The notes under the pieces: model-generated
Told to the model about the DNA's origin: nothing
Database searches by the model: none
Seen by the model: the letters and a program-made list of their open reading frames with translations, nothing else
Program-made: the position numbers and the translations under genes
Shown: in pieces, positions 8,210 through 17,531 of the stretch
Layout of the letters: each line of letters starts with the position of its first letter
Numbering within the stretch: position 1 is the first letter of the stretch
Assembly: GCF_019898765.1 (NCBI RefSeq)
Contig: NZ_JAIOKB010000001.1
Location: 496,001 to 560,000, forward strand
DNA length: 64,000 nt
Source of the DNA: Sphingomonas yunnanensis
GTDB lineage: Bacteria > Pseudomonadota > Alphaproteobacteria > Sphingomonadales > Sphingomonadaceae
Reading direction: 5' to 3'

Positions 8210-10447
8210 ATGGCTCGGTCGGCCGCGCTCGCCCCTAGCAAAGCCTCTGTCCCGCATCAAATCGCGTCCCGCGCGCGCAACGCTTTGGAACGTTGGCTGG
8301 AGGCGGAGCGCGATCAGACATTTCTGTGGCTGCCGGTGGCGTTGGGCACGGGCGCCGCCGCGTGGTTCGTGCTGCCGGGGCGACGCGAGTGGCTGGCGCT
8401 GATGCTGCTCGCGCTCGGCGTGGCAAGCGCCGCGGCGGCGACCTGGCGTGGCGGGCGCGCGGCGCCGTTCGCGGCGATACTGGGGCTGGCGGTCGCCACG
8501 GGGACCGGGCTGGCCTGGGCGCGCGCGGCGCGAGTCGCCGCGCCGACGCTCGATCGGCCTGCGGTGGAGCGCCTCGCCGGCTCGGTCGAGAAGGTCGAGC
8601 CGCTGCCCGCGCGCGGACTCGTGCGGGTGACCCTGGGTAGGCTGCGATGGGAGCGGCCGCCGCGCCGCGCGCCGCTGCGCGTCCGCGTCAGCCTGCCGCA
8701 ACGCACTGTGCCGCCGACACTCGGGGCGGGGGCGGTGATGACCTTGCGGGCGCGGCTGATGCCGCCGGCGCTCCCGACTGTCCCCGGCGCCTATGACGCC
8801 GCGCGCGCGGCCTGGTTCGACGGCGTAGGGGCGAGCGGGCGCGGCTTCGAGCCCGTCGCGCTACGGGGTCGCGGCGCGCCGGGCGTGCGCGATCGGCTCA
8901 CCGCGCACATCACGACGGCGCTCGCGGGCAGCGCCGGGGGCATCGCGGCCGCGCTGGTGACGGGCGACATGGGCGCGATCGACGACACCGACTCGCTCGC
9001 GATGCGCCGCGCTGGACTGGCGCACCTGCTCTCCGTCAGCGGGTTGCACATCACGGCAACGGTCGGGATCGTGATGGCGGCGGTGCTGCGGCTGCTCGCA
9101 CTCTCGCGACGGCTGGCGCTCACCGGGGTGCTCCCGCTCGTCGCGGCCGGGGCGGGCGCGGGCGCGGCGATCGGCTATACCTGGCTGACCGGATCGCAGG
9201 TGCCGACGATCCGCAGCTGCGTCGCCGCGCTGATGGTGCTCGCGGCGCTGGCGCTGGGGCGCGAGGCACTGACGCTGCGGCTGGTGGCGATGGGCGCCTT
9301 GGTCGTGCTGCTCGCCTGGCCCGAGGCGGTGGTGGGACCGAGCTTCCAGCTCTCCTTCGCCGCGGTCGCCTCGATCGTCGCGTTGCACGAACACCCGCGG
9401 GTCCGCGCCGCGCTGCTCGCTCGCGACGAGCCTTGGCCGCGAAAATGGCTGCGCGAGGGCGTGTCGTTGCTGGTGACCGGGGCGGTGGTCGAGCTCGCGC
9501 TGATGCCGATCGCGGTCTTCTATTTCCACCAGGCCGGCGCCTATGGCGCGATCGCCAATATCGTCGCGATCCCGCTGACCACCTTCGCGATCATGCCCGC
9601 TGTCGCGCTGGCGCTGCTGCTCGATGCGATCGGCTGGGGCGCGCCGGCCTGGTGGGTGGCGGGACGCGCGATCGCGCTCCTGCTGTGGATCGCGCACGGC
9701 GTGGCCGCGCTGCCCGGCGCCGTTCGCGCGATCCCGGCGATGCCGCTCGGCGCCTTCGCGACGATGGTGACGGGCGGGATCTGGCTCGCGCTGTGGCGCA
9801 CGCGGTGGCGCTACCTCGGGCTGGTGCCGCTCGCGGTCGGCGCCGCGTGGACATTGCTGACGCCCGCGCCGGACCTCCTCGTCACGGGCGACGGGCGCCA
9901 TCTCGCGGTGCGACAGGCGGACGGTGGGTTGGCGCTGCTCCGGGATCGCGCCGGCGGCTATGTCCGCGATGTGCTCGCCCAGAACGGCGGGATCGACGGC
10001 GTGCCGGGGCTGCTCAGCGAGTCGCGCGAGGCGCGCTGCAACCGCGACCTCTGCTGGTGGCAGCGCCGCGTCGACGGGCGCTGGTGGCGCGTGCTGGCGA
10101 CACGCAGCGGCTACACCGTGCCGCTGGAGCGGCTGGCGACGCTGTGTGCCGCGGCGGACGTGGTCGTGAGTGAGCGCCGGCTGCCGCGCCGGTGCCGCGC
10201 ACGCTGGCTCACGCTAGATCGTGCCGCGCTGGCCCACACCGGCGGCGTTGCCGTCACCTTTCCGCGCGCGCGCGCGCGCGTGGTGACGGTGCGAGTGGAG
10301 CGGGACGAGCACCCATGGGTGCTGGCGGCGGAAGTGCCGTCGAGTCCACAGGCGACCGCCGGAGGCCGGAACGATGAGCGCTGCCGATGGCGAAGCTCGG
10401 CTGCTGTCTGCGCGAAGGCGCGCCAGACAGGATCTGCCGTTCCTTGA
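8210..10447 (+). CDS. comEC: ComEC/Rec2-family competence membrane protein
   Basis: ComEC forms the inner-membrane channel for single-stranded DNA during natural transformation. From the ATG at 8210 the protein has 745 residues. Order of parts: hydrophobic N-terminus, a DUF4131-like soluble segment ([18 protein letters not shown]), then the competence domain with [30 protein letters not shown] and many membrane helices to about residue 540. The C-terminal part lacks the HxHxDH metal motif of full-length ComEC nucleases, which is usual for the alphaproteobacterial form. The last 40 or so residues, after a CG dinucleotide tract, do not look conserved. Convergent with lexA. Confidence 0.9.
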   Translation: MARSAALAPSKASVPHQIASRARNALERWLEAERDQTFLWLPVALGTGAAAWFVLPGRREWLALMLLALGVASAAAATWRGGRAAPFAAILGLAVATGTGLAWARAARVAAPTLDRPAVERLAGSVEKVEPLPARGLVRVTLGRLRWERPPRRAPLRVRVSLPQRTVPPTLGAGAVMTLRARLMPPALPTVPGAYDAARAAWFDGVGASGRGFEPVALRGRGAPGVRDRLTAHITTALAGSAGGIAAALVTGDMGAIDDTDSLAMRRAGLAHLLSVSGLHITATVGIVMAAVLRLLALSRRLALTGVLPLVAAGAGAGAAIGYTWLTGSQVPTIRSCVAALMVLAALALGREALTLRLVAMGALVVLLAWPEAVVGPSFQLSFAAVASIVALHEHPRVRAALLARDEPWPRKWLREGVSLLVTGAVVELALMPIAVFYFHQAGAYGAIANIVAIPLTTFAIMPAVALALLLDAIGWGAPAWWVAGRAIALLLWIAHGVAALPGAVRAIPAMPLGAFATMVTGGIWLALWRTRWRYLGLVPLAVGAAWTLLTPAPDLLVTGDGRHLAVRQADGGLALLRDRAGGYVRDVLAQNGGIDGVPGLLSESREARCNRDLCWWQRRVDGRWWRVLATRSGYTVPLERLATLCAAADVVVSERRLPRRCRARWLTLDRAALAHTGGVAVTFPRARARVVTVRVERDEHPWVLAAEVPSSPQATAGGRNDERCRWRSSAAVCAKARQTGSAVP
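10263..10278. repeat. (CG)8 dinucleotide tract inside comEC
   Basis: Eight uninterrupted CG units lie in the 3' part of comEC and encode the alternating Arg-Ala run in FPRARARVV. Such a tract can slip during replication; loss or gain of one unit would change the frame of the last 55 or so codons. Confidence 0.85.
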
Positions 10448-10531
10448 CCTGGCTATGCGGTGCCGAGGCGTTCGCGCGCGCTCAGGCGATCACCGCCGCT
10501 CGCTAGGTGCACCGGCAAGCGAGCCCCCCAC

Positions 10532-11197
10532 TCAGTCGTAGCGGCGCAGGATGCCTGCCAGCTTGCCCTGCACGCGCACCTGGGTCGGCGCGTAGCGCTG
10601 CGGGTCATAGGAGCGGTTCGCCGGGTCGAGCCGGATCATCGCGCCCTCGCGGCGGAAGTACTTCAGCGTCGCCTCGCTCTCGTCGATCAGCGCCACCACG
10701 ATCTCGCCGTCGCGTGCCACCTCCTGGCGGCGGATCAGCGCATAGTCGCCGTCGAGGATGGCGGCGTCGACCATCGAGTCACCCGCCACCTCCAGCGCGA
10801 AATGCTCGCCGCTGCCGAGCAGCGCGGCGGGAACGGGAAGGGTGGTCGCGCCCTCGAACGCCTCGATCGGCACGCCTGCGGCGATACGACCGTGGAGCGG
10901 GATCTCGACGATATCATTGGCAGGTAGCGCCGGCGCGACAGCGGCGCGCTTGGCCGGTACGGCGGCGCGCTTGGGCTCGCCGCGCTCGGGCGCCTTGAGC
11001 ACCTCCAGCGCGCGCGCGCGATTGGGCAGGCGGCGGAGGTAGCCGCGCTCCTCGAGCGCGCTGATCAGCCGGTGAACACCCGACTTACTCTTCAGCTCGA
11101 GCGCATCCTTCATCTCCTCGAACGAGGGCGACACGCCGCTCTCGGCGAGCCGATCCTCGATGAAGCAGATCAGCTCGTGCTGTTTGCGCGTCAGCAT
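10532..11197 (-). CDS. lexA: SOS repressor LexA
   Basis: LexA represses DNA-damage genes and self-cleaves when bound to RecA filaments. The 221-residue protein starts [17 protein letters not shown], with a winged-helix DNA-binding domain to about residue 68. A linker is followed by the S24 peptidase domain with the Ala-Gly cleavage bond in [12 protein letters not shown], the nucleophile Ser in [10 protein letters not shown] and the general-base Lys in [12 protein letters not shown]. The start at 11197 is preferred over the ATG at 11212 because GGGGAG precedes it. The gene is preceded by a three-repeat SOS operator, so it is likely autoregulated. Confidence 0.97.
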   Translation of the reverse strand: MLTRKQHELICFIEDRLAESGVSPSFEEMKDALELKSKSGVHRLISALEERGYLRRLPNRARALEVLKAPERGEPKRAAVPAKRAAVAPALPANDIVEIPLHGRIAAGVPIEAFEGATTLPVPAALLGSGEHFALEVAGDSMVDAAILDGDYALIRRQEVARDGEIVVALIDESEATLKYFRREGAMIRLDPANRSYDPQRYAPTQVRVQGKLAGILRRYD

Positions 11198-11216
11198 GTC
11201 CACACTCCCCATTCGC

Positions 11217-11242
11217 GAACGGATGCGGAACCTTTATGGAAC
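11217..11242 (-). promoter_or_regulatory. LexA operator with three GTTC repeats
   Basis: Three direct GAAC elements (GTTC on the lexA strand) lie at 11217-11220, 11228-11231 and 11239-11242, each separated by exactly 7 bases. GTTC-N7-GTTC is the known alphaproteobacterial SOS box, so this is two overlapping boxes sharing the middle repeat. It lies 20-45 bases before the lexA start codon, where a repressor would block transcription. Autoregulation is inferred. Confidence 0.8.
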
Positions 11243-11255
11243 ACGACGGGCCTCG

Positions 11256-12449
11256 TCAAGCGATGACGAGGATTTCCGCCGAGTCGTCTGCGCGCGCCGC
11301 GGGGGCGTGCGGCGGCCGAACGATGAGGCAGGTCGAGCGCGCCAGCGTGCGCAGCATCGAACTGTCCTGGATGGTCGAGGCGTAAGCTCGCCCCTCGCGC
11401 AGCTCGGCGCGCAGATAGTCGCTGCGCTCGCCGTTGGCGGGCAGGTCCTCGCCGAGGATCGCGCTCGTCGCGGCGGGAAAGGGCTCAGCCGCGCCAGCGA
11501 GGTGCGCCACGAGCGGGCGAACGAAGAGGAGTGCGGTGACGAAGGCCGAGACCGGGTTGCCCGGCAGGCCGACAACCGCCAGCCCGCCGCGCCGCCCCGC
11601 CAGCATCGGCTTGCCGGGGCGCAGCGCGATGCGCCAGAAATCGAGCGTTACGCCCGCCGCCGCCAGCGCGGGTCGTACCAGGTCATGGTCGCCGACCGAC
11701 GCGCCGCCGGTGGTGACCAGCACGTCGGCGTCGACCCCGGCGAAGGCCTCGGTGAGCACGTCGAGCCGGTCGGGCAGGATGCCGAGGTCGACGATCTCCG
11801 CGCCGGTGTCGGCGAGCAGCGCGCGCAGCAGCAGCCGGTTGGATTCGGGCAGCGCCCCCCCCGGCGTGCCGGGCTCGACCAGCTCGTCGCCGGTCGCGGC
11901 GAGCGCGACCCGCACCGGCCGCGCCACCGCCACGCGGCCGACACCGCCGGTCGCCGCGACGGCGAGCCGCGCGGGGGTGAAACGCTCGCCGCGCGCGACC
12001 AGCACGTCGCCCTCGGCGAAGTCGAGTCCGCGCGCGCGCACGTTGCGGCCCCGCCGCGCCGGGCCCTCGCCGTCGAGCGCGACGCGGTCGCCCTCGAGCC
12101 GCGCCTCCTCTTGGACGAGCACGGTGTCGCTCCCCGCGGGCATGACCGCGCCCGTGAAGATCCGCACCGCCTCGCCGGACGCCAGCTCGCCCGCGTAAGG
12201 TGCGCCCGCGGCGCTCTCGCCGACGACGCGCAGCGGGCCGGGCAGGTCGGCGTAGCGCAGCGCATAGCCGTCCATCGCCGAGACGTCGCGCGCGGGCTGG
12301 GTGCGCCGCGCCACCACCGGCGCCGCGGCCCAGCGCCCGAGCGCCTCGAACAGCGGCACGTCGATCGTGTCGACCGGCGTGCCCAGCGCCAGCACACGCG
12401 CCTGCGCCTCGGCAACGGGCAGCAGCGCGGATCGCGGCGCCGGCGTCAT
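11256..12449 (-). CDS. moeA: Molybdopterin molybdenumtransferase MoeA
   Basis: Inserts molybdate into adenylylated molybdopterin in the last step of molybdenum cofactor synthesis. The 397-residue protein has the MoeA N-terminal domains (AMDGYALRYADLPG near residue 60; RIFTGAVMPAGSDTVLVQEE), the central MoaB/Mog-like domain (ALAATGDELVEPGTP, LVTTGGASVGDHD) and GLPGNPVSAFVTALLFVRP, followed by domain IV. Its ATG overlaps the moaC stop by one base (TGATG). Confidence 0.95.
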   Translation of the reverse strand: MTPAPRSALLPVAEAQARVLALGTPVDTIDVPLFEALGRWAAAPVVARRTQPARDVSAMDGYALRYADLPGPLRVVGESAAGAPYAGELASGEAVRIFTGAVMPAGSDTVLVQEEARLEGDRVALDGEGPARRGRNVRARGLDFAEGDVLVARGERFTPARLAVAATGGVGRVAVARPVRVALAATGDELVEPGTPGGALPESNRLLLRALLADTGAEIVDLGILPDRLDVLTEAFAGVDADVLVTTGGASVGDHDLVRPALAAAGVTLDFWRIALRPGKPMLAGRRGGLAVVGLPGNPVSAFVTALLFVRPLVAHLAGAAEPFPAATSAILGEDLPANGERSDYLRAELREGRAYASTIQDSSMLRTLARSTCLIVRPPHAPAARADDSAEILVIA

Positions 12450-12916
12450 CAGGCGCGCCAGTCGCCCGAGCGACCGCCGCTCTTGGCGAGCAGGCGCACC
12501 CCGCCGATCACCATGGCTTTGTCGAGCGCTTTGGCCATGTCGTAGACGGTGAGCAGCGCCACCGAGACCGCGGTGAGCGCCTCCATCTCCACCCCGGTCT
12601 TGCCGTCGGTCGCGACCGTCGCCGCGGCCGTGACCCCGCCCTCATCCACCGCCAGGTCGAGCACGACGCGGCTGATCGGCAGCGGGTGGCAGAGCGGGAC
12701 GAGCTCGCTGGTACGCTTGGCGGCCATGATCCCGGCGACGCGCGCCACGGCCAGGACATCGCCCTTGGCGACAGCGCCGTCGCGGATCGCCGCGGCCGCG
12801 TCCGGCGCCATGTGGATCCGCCCCGTGGCCGTTGCCTCGCGCCGCGTCACCTGCTTGCCGCCGACGTCGACCATGTGGGCGGCACCGGCGTCGTCGAGGT
12901 GGGTAAGCCCGGCCAC
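12449..12916 (-). CDS. moaC: Cyclic pyranopterin monophosphate synthase MoaC
   Basis: Together with MoaA, converts GTP to cyclic pyranopterin monophosphate in molybdenum cofactor synthesis. The 155-residue length is normal. It shows [18 protein letters not shown] at the N-terminus, the active-site segments [15 protein letters not shown] and [20 protein letters not shown], and [14 protein letters not shown] at the end. The start is a GTG just after the trpC stop with GGTGGG upstream. Molybdopterin genes following trpC is a common sphingomonad order. Confidence 0.96.
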   Translation of the reverse strand: MAGLTHLDDAGAAHMVDVGGKQVTRREATATGRIHMAPDAAAAIRDGAVAKGDVLAVARVAGIMAAKRTSELVPLCHPLPISRVVLDLAVDEGGVTAAATVATDGKTGVEMEALTAVSVALLTVYDMAKALDKAMVIGGVRLLAKSGGRSGDWRA

Positions 12917-12917
12917 C

Positions 12918-13703
12918 TCAGCCCACCAGCGCGCGAGTCGCCGCGGCGACGTCGGGCTGGCGCATCAGCGCCTCGCCGATCAGGAAGCAGCGGACGCCGT
13001 GGTCCGCGAGCGAGTCGAGGTCGTCGCGCGTGCTCAGGCCGCTCTCCGCGACCAGCAGCGAGCCCTCGGGTGCACGCCCGGCCAGCTCCCAGCTGCGCCG
13101 CACGTCGACCTCGAAGCTGCGCAGGTCGCGGTTGTTGACCCCGATCAACCGCGAGCGCAGACGCGCCGCGCGCTCGAGCTCGGCGGCGTCGTGCACTTCG
13201 ACCAGCACGTCGAGCCCCTGCTCGATCGCGGCGGCCTCGCACTCGGCGAGCAGCGTGTCGTCGAGCGCGGCAACGATCAGCAGGATCGCGTCGGCGCCGA
13301 CGCTGCGCGCCTCCAGCGCCTGCCACGGGTCGACGGTAAAGTCCTTGCGCAGCACGGGCAGGTCACAGGCGGCGCGCGCCGCGATCAGATACTCCTCGTG
13401 CCCCTGGAAATAGGGCGCGTCGGTCAGCACCGAGAGGCAGGAGGCACCTCCCGCGGCGTAAGCGCGCGCGTGCGCCGGCGGGTCGAAGTCCTCGCGGATC
13501 AGCCCTTTGGAGGGGCTGGCCTTCTTGATCTCGGCGATCAGAGCGTGCCGCCCGGCGGCGACGCTGCGCTCCAGCGCCGCGCGGAAGCCGCGGGGGGCGG
13601 TCTGGGCCGCGGCGCGTGCGTGCAGCGCACTGTCGCTCGCGGCGGCGCGGCGCGCGCGTACGTCGTCGCGCTTGGCGGCGCAGATCTCGGCGAGGATGGT
13701 CAT
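12918..13703 (-). CDS. trpC: Indole-3-glycerol phosphate synthase
   Basis: Closes the indole ring from carboxyphenylaminodeoxyribulose phosphate in tryptophan synthesis. The 261-residue TIM barrel has [15 protein letters not shown] with the catalytic Lys near residue 57, [52 protein letters not shown] and [14 protein letters not shown]. It is not fused to TrpF. Its start overlaps the trpD stop (ATGA-type). Confidence 0.97.
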   Translation of the reverse strand: MTILAEICAAKRDDVRARRAAASDSALHARAAAQTAPRGFRAALERSVAAGRHALIAEIKKASPSKGLIREDFDPPAHARAYAAGGASCLSVLTDAPYFQGHEEYLIAARAACDLPVLRKDFTVDPWQALEARSVGADAILLIVAALDDTLLAECEAAAIEQGLDVLVEVHDAAELERAARLRSRLIGVNNRDLRSFEVDVRRSWELAGRAPEGSLLVAESGLSTRDDLDSLADHGVRCFLIGEALMRQPDVAAATRALVG

Positions 13704-14695
13704 GCGTAGGCGATCCAGCGGTCGAGCAGCGCACCCGCGTCGCCGCGATCGAGCGCCTCGGCGGCGCGCGCGGCACCCTCGGTGAGGGAGGTGTCGCGGG
13801 CGGCGAGCACCAGTGCGGCGGCGGCGTTGACGAGCACCGCGTCGCGATAGGCGCCGCGCTGGCCGCCGAGCAGTTGGTGCAGCGCGAGCGCGTTATAGGC
13901 CGGGTCGCCGCCGCGGATCGCCAGCGTCGGGTGGCGCGCGACACCGGCGTCCTCGGGCGTGATCCGCGCCGGCAGCGCCACCGCGCCGATCGATACCACC
14001 TGCGTCGGACCGGCGCCGGAGATCTCGTCGAGTCCCTCCTCGCCGGCGACGACCAGCGCCGCCTCGCTGCCGAGCTGCTCGAGCGCCTCGGCGTAGATCG
14101 GGGCATAATCCGGCCGCGCGATGCCGATCAGCTGGCGCGTGACATGCGCCGGGTTGGCGAGCGGGCCCATCAGGTTGAAGATCGTGCGGCGCCCGACCCT
14201 GCGGCGGATCGGTGTGATGCGCCGCATCGCGGGGTGATGGTTGCCCGCGAACAGGAAGCAGATGCCGAGGTCGCGCAGCGTGGCCTCGGCCTGCGCGCCG
14301 GCGCGCTCCATGTCGAGCCCGAGCGCCTCGAGCGTGTCGGCCGCGCCCGCCTTGGACGAGGCGGCGCGATTGCCGTGCTTGGCGACGGGCACGCCGCACG
14401 CCGCGACGACGAGGCTCACCGCGGTCGAGACGTTGAGCGTGTGCTGGCCGTCGCCGCCGGTGCCGCAGACGTCGATCGCGCCCGCCGGCGCGGTGATCGG
14501 GATCATCCGATCACGCAGCGCGCGCGCCGCCTCGGCGATCTCGACGCTCGTCTCGCCGCGCAGCGCCAGCTCGAGCAGGAAGTCGGCGACCGCCTCCTCG
14601 CTCGCTCGCGCGTCGAGAATATCGGCGAAGGCCTGGGCCGCGCTCTCGCGCGACAGCGGCGAGGCCGGGTCGGGCAGCAGCGCGACGGTGGTCAC
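13700..14695 (-). CDS. trpD: Anthranilate phosphoribosyltransferase
   Basis: Transfers phosphoribose from PRPP to anthranilate. The 331-residue protein has the PRPP-binding [35 protein letters not shown], the anthranilate-pocket [20 protein letters not shown] with NLMGPLANP, and [17 protein letters not shown]. The start is a GTG overlapping the trpG stop (GTGA). Confidence 0.97.
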   Translation of the reverse strand: MTTVALLPDPASPLSRESAAQAFADILDARASEEAVADFLLELALRGETSVEIAEAARALRDRMIPITAPAGAIDVCGTGGDGQHTLNVSTAVSLVVAACGVPVAKHGNRAASSKAGAADTLEALGLDMERAGAQAEATLRDLGICFLFAGNHHPAMRRITPIRRRVGRRTIFNLMGPLANPAHVTRQLIGIARPDYAPIYAEALEQLGSEAALVVAGEEGLDEISGAGPTQVVSIGAVALPARITPEDAGVARHPTLAIRGGDPAYNALALHQLLGGQRGAYRDAVLVNAAAALVLAARDTSLTEGAARAAEALDRGDAGALLDRWIAYA

Positions 14696-15282
14696 GCCGC
14701 CGCCCGCGCGACATGCTCGATACCTGCGAGCCGGAGGAAATTGGCGATCAGCGCGTGGCCGTGCTCGGTGGCGATGCTCTCCGGGTGGAACTGCACGCCG
14801 TGGATCGGCAGCTCGCGGTGGCGCAGCCCCATCACCGACGCGTCCGCCGCGGTGGCGTTGACCGCGAGCACGTCCGGCACGTCGGTGACGATCAGCGAGT
14901 GGTAGCGTGTCGCGATGAAGGGCGAGGGCAGGCCTTCGAACACGCCGGTGCCGTCATGCTCGACCGGGCAGGTCTTGCCGTGCATCAGGCCGCCGCGCAC
15001 GACCTGGCCGCCGAAATGCTGCCCGATCGCCTGATGGCCGAGGCATACGCCCAATAGCGGCCGGCGCGCCTCCGCGCAGGCCGCGACCAGCTCGAGGCTG
15101 ATGCCCGCCTCATTGGGCGTGCACGGCCCGGGCGAGATCAGGATCGCGCGCGCGCCGCTCGCCAGCGCCTCGGCCGCGGTCAGCTCGTCGTTGCGGACCA
15201 CGCGCACCTCGGCGCCCAGCTCCATCACGTAATGGACCAGGTTCCAGGTGAAGCTATCGTAATTGTCGACCACCAGGATCAT
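14692..15282 (-). CDS. trpG: Anthranilate synthase component II (glutamine amidotransferase)
   Basis: Class I glutamine amidotransferase that supplies ammonia to TrpE. The 196-residue product starts [19 protein letters not shown] and carries the catalytic Cys in [18 protein letters not shown] (near residue 84) and the His/Glu pair in [13 protein letters not shown]. An upstream in-frame ATG (15294) is an alternative start. It is a separate gene, not fused to trpE or trpD. The gap to trpE is about 740 bases and contains a gene on the other strand. Confidence 0.95.
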   Translation of the reverse strand: MILVVDNYDSFTWNLVHYVMELGAEVRVVRNDELTAAEALASGARAILISPGPCTPNEAGISLELVAACAEARRPLLGVCLGHQAIGQHFGGQVVRGGLMHGKTCPVEHDGTGVFEGLPSPFIATRYHSLIVTDVPDVLAVNATAADASVMGLRHRELPIHGVQFHPESIATEHGHALIANFLRLAGIEHVARAAA

Positions 15283-15441
15283 GCCGACCGCCATAACCGA
15301 TGCGGGGCGCATCGCAACACGCCGCTGCGCCGCGGTGGCGAAAGGTTTCTTGCGCGGCGGCAAACATTCGACATAGCGGGGCCACCACTCGCGCGGAGCC
15401 AGCGGCTATGGCAGGCGTTGTGGTCAGCGAGGAGAAAGTCG

Positions 15442-15873
15442 ATGCTGCGTACGCTAGTCGTGATGGTCGCCGGTCTCGCGCTGCCGCTCACCGCCGCGGC
15501 GCAGACCGAGAGTGTGGGAGATACGAGGCGGGCGCCGCAGCGCGTGCGGAGCGTGACGCTCTCGGGGAAAGAGCAATGCCCCAAGGCGCAGGGCGACGAG
15601 GTGGTGGTGTGCACGACCCTCAACCCCGAGGAGCAGTTCCGCATCCCCAAGGAATTGCGCAACACCGCCGAGCCCGCCGCGAAGAACCAGGCGTGGACCA
15701 ATCGCGTCGCGGTCGCGGACCGCGCCAGCCGAGTCAACGGTGGCGTGCCGGACAGCTGCTCGCCGGTCGGCGCCGCTGGTCAGTCCGGCTGCGCGCTCGC
15801 GATCAACAACGCCTTCGCCGCCGAGAAGCGCGCCGCGGAAAAGAACGACTCGATGATCCCCGGCGGTCGGTGA
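15442..15873 (+). CDS. Predicted secreted protein of unknown function
   Basis: A 143-residue protein with a Sec signal peptide (TLVVMVAGLALPLTAAAQ, cleavage after AQ near residue 20). The mature part has four cysteines, in SGKEQCPKAQGDEVVVCTT and DSCSPVGAAGQSGCALAI, which suggests two disulfides in the periplasm, and a FRIPKELRNTAE segment. GAGGAGA precedes the ATG. It lies on the opposite strand between trpE and trpG, splitting that pair. I do not recognise the family beyond similar small sphingomonad proteins. Confidence 0.75.
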   Translation: MLRTLVVMVAGLALPLTAAAQTESVGDTRRAPQRVRSVTLSGKEQCPKAQGDEVVVCTTLNPEEQFRIPKELRNTAEPAAKNQAWTNRVAVADRASRVNGGVPDSCSPVGAAGQSGCALAINNAFAAEKRAAEKNDSMIPGGR

Positions 15874-15962
15874 CGTCGGCTCTGCGGAACGCCGTCAGGG
15901 TTGACCGGGGCTGGTATTCACGGCCCGACGTGCTCAGGACCCTCTGCTCCCGCGTTGGGGTA

Positions 15963-15990
15963 GATCCCGGACCAAGTCCGGGATGACGCA
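15963..15990. repeat. REP-like palindrome, single copy
   Basis: Contains a perfect inverted repeat, ATCCCGGAC / GTCCGGGAT with a 3-base loop, flanked by GATGACGCA. It sits between the 3' ends of the secreted-protein gene and trpE. Related copies occur at 20376-20472, 35262-35445 and 37911-38009. The hairpin may act as a bidirectional transcription end. Confidence 0.85.
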
Positions 15991-16022
15991 AGAGATCTAG
16001 GCCACAACTGCTCCGCGGCCCG

Positions 16023-17531
16023 TTACTGACCGAACCCCGGCTCGCTCGCCTGGCGGATCGCCTCGCGCGCGGCCGCGAGCAGCGCGCCCGACTTGGCCTC
16101 GCACTCGCGCTGCTCGGAGGCGGGGTCACTGTCCGCGACGATTCCCGCGCCCGCCTGGACATGGATCAAGCCGTCCTTCACCACCGCGGTGCGCAGGACG
16201 ATACACGAGTCCATCGAGCCGTCGGGCGAGAAATAGCCCACGCCGCCCGCGTAGGCGCCGCGCTTCTCCGGCTCGAGCTCGGCGATGATCTGGCAAGCGC
16301 GTACCTTGGGCGCGCCGCTCACGGTTCCCGCGGGGAAGCCCGCGAACAGCGCGTCGATCGCGTCGTGCCGGGGATCGAGCCGGCCCACGACGTTGGAGAC
16401 GATGTGCATGACGTGGCTGTAGAACTCGATCCCGTAGCTGTCGGTGACCTGCACCGTCCCCGCTGCGGCGACACGGCCGACGTCGTTGCGGCCGAGGTCG
16501 AGCAGCATGAGATGCTCGGCGCGTTCCTTCGGGTCGGCGAGCAGGCTGTCGCGGTGGGCGGCGTCCTCCGCCGCGGTGCGGCCGCGCGGGCGCGTGCCCG
16601 CGATCGGGCGGATCGTCACCTCACCGTCGCGCGCGCGCACGAGGATCTCGGGGGAGGAGCCGGTCAGCGCGAAGCCGGGCAGATCGAGATGGTAGAGGAA
16701 GGGCGACGGGTTGATTCGTCGCAGCGCGCGGTAAAGCTCGAACGCGGGGAGCGGGAAGGGTGCGGTGAAGCGCTGCGCCAGCACCACCTGGAAGATGTCG
16801 CCCGCGGCGATATACTCCTTCGCCGCCGCGACCATCTCGCCGTAGCGCCCCGCCGGCAGCACCGGAGAGAGCGCGAGGTCGGCCGCGTCGGTGCGCGCCG
16901 CCGCCGGCAGGGCGCCTCGCGCCAGCCGCGCCTCGACCGCGTCGAGCCGCTCCTCGGCGCGCGCTACCATCGCGTCGGGCGCGTCCGTCCCGGGCCATAC
17001 CGGCGCGACGAGGAACAGCGCGTCGGCGAGCCGATCGAACACCAGCACCACCGTCGGACGCACGAACATCAGGTCGGGCAGTTCGAGCGAGTCGACCGGC
17101 GCGGCGGGCAGCTTCTCGACCAGCCCGACCGTCTCATAGCCGAAATAGCCGACGAGGCAGGCGAGCGCGCCGGGCAGATCGGCGGGCACGTCCATGCGGA
17201 TGCTCGCCACCAGCGCGCGCAGCGCCGCCAGCGTCGGCTCGGGGCAGGGCGCGAAGGCGGTGCGATCGTCGAGCCAGTAGCGGTTGATCTCCGCTCGCTC
17301 GCCCTGGGCGCGCAGCACGAGGTCGGGGGCGAGCCCGATCAGGCTGTAGCGCCCGCGCACCGCTCCGCCCTCCACCGACTCGAGCAGGAAGTCGCCGCGG
17401 CCCGGCTCGATCAGCTTGAGCGCGGCGGCGACGGGCGTCTCGGTGTCGGCGATCCGGCGCCGCCACACCAGCGCGGGGCGACTCTCCGTCAGCGCGGCGC
17501 GCGCCGCCGCGGCGCTATTGTGCCCCGCCAC
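16023..17531 (-). CDS. trpE: Anthranilate synthase component I
   Basis: Converts chorismate and ammonia to anthranilate. The 502-residue protein has an N-terminal domain with LLESVEGGAVRGRYSLIGLA, which includes the feedback-binding LLES-type segment, and a C-terminal chorismate-binding domain with DIFQVVLAQRF, GSSPEILVRARDGEVTIRPI, AGTRPRG, HLMLLDLGRNDVGRVA and FPAGTVSGAPKVRACQII. The start is placed at a GTG (17531) that overlaps the end of ppiD by 17 bases, with AGGA about nine bases upstream; the reading upstream of it is the ppiD shadow. Confidence 0.95.
   Translation of the reverse strand: MAGHNSAAAARAALTESRPALVWRRRIADTETPVAAALKLIEPGRGDFLLESVEGGAVRGRYSLIGLAPDLVLRAQGERAEINRYWLDDRTAFAPCPEPTLAALRALVASIRMDVPADLPGALACLVGYFGYETVGLVEKLPAAPVDSLELPDLMFVRPTVVLVFDRLADALFLVAPVWPGTDAPDAMVARAEERLDAVEARLARGALPAAARTDAADLALSPVLPAGRYGEMVAAAKEYIAAGDIFQVVLAQRFTAPFPLPAFELYRALRRINPSPFLYHLDLPGFALTGSSPEILVRARDGEVTIRPIAGTRPRGRTAAEDAAHRDSLLADPKERAEHLMLLDLGRNDVGRVAAAGTVQVTDSYGIEFYSHVMHIVSNVVGRLDPRHDAIDALFAGFPAGTVSGAPKVRACQIIAELEPEKRGAYAGGVGYFSPDGSMDSCIVLRTAVVKDGLIHVQAGAGIVADSDPASEQRECEAKSGALLAAAREAIRQASEPGFGQ

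Noticed and set aside
11198..11212. lexA start at the ATG at 11212
   Set aside because: No ribosome site precedes it and it would sit close to the operator, whereas GGGGAG supports 11197.
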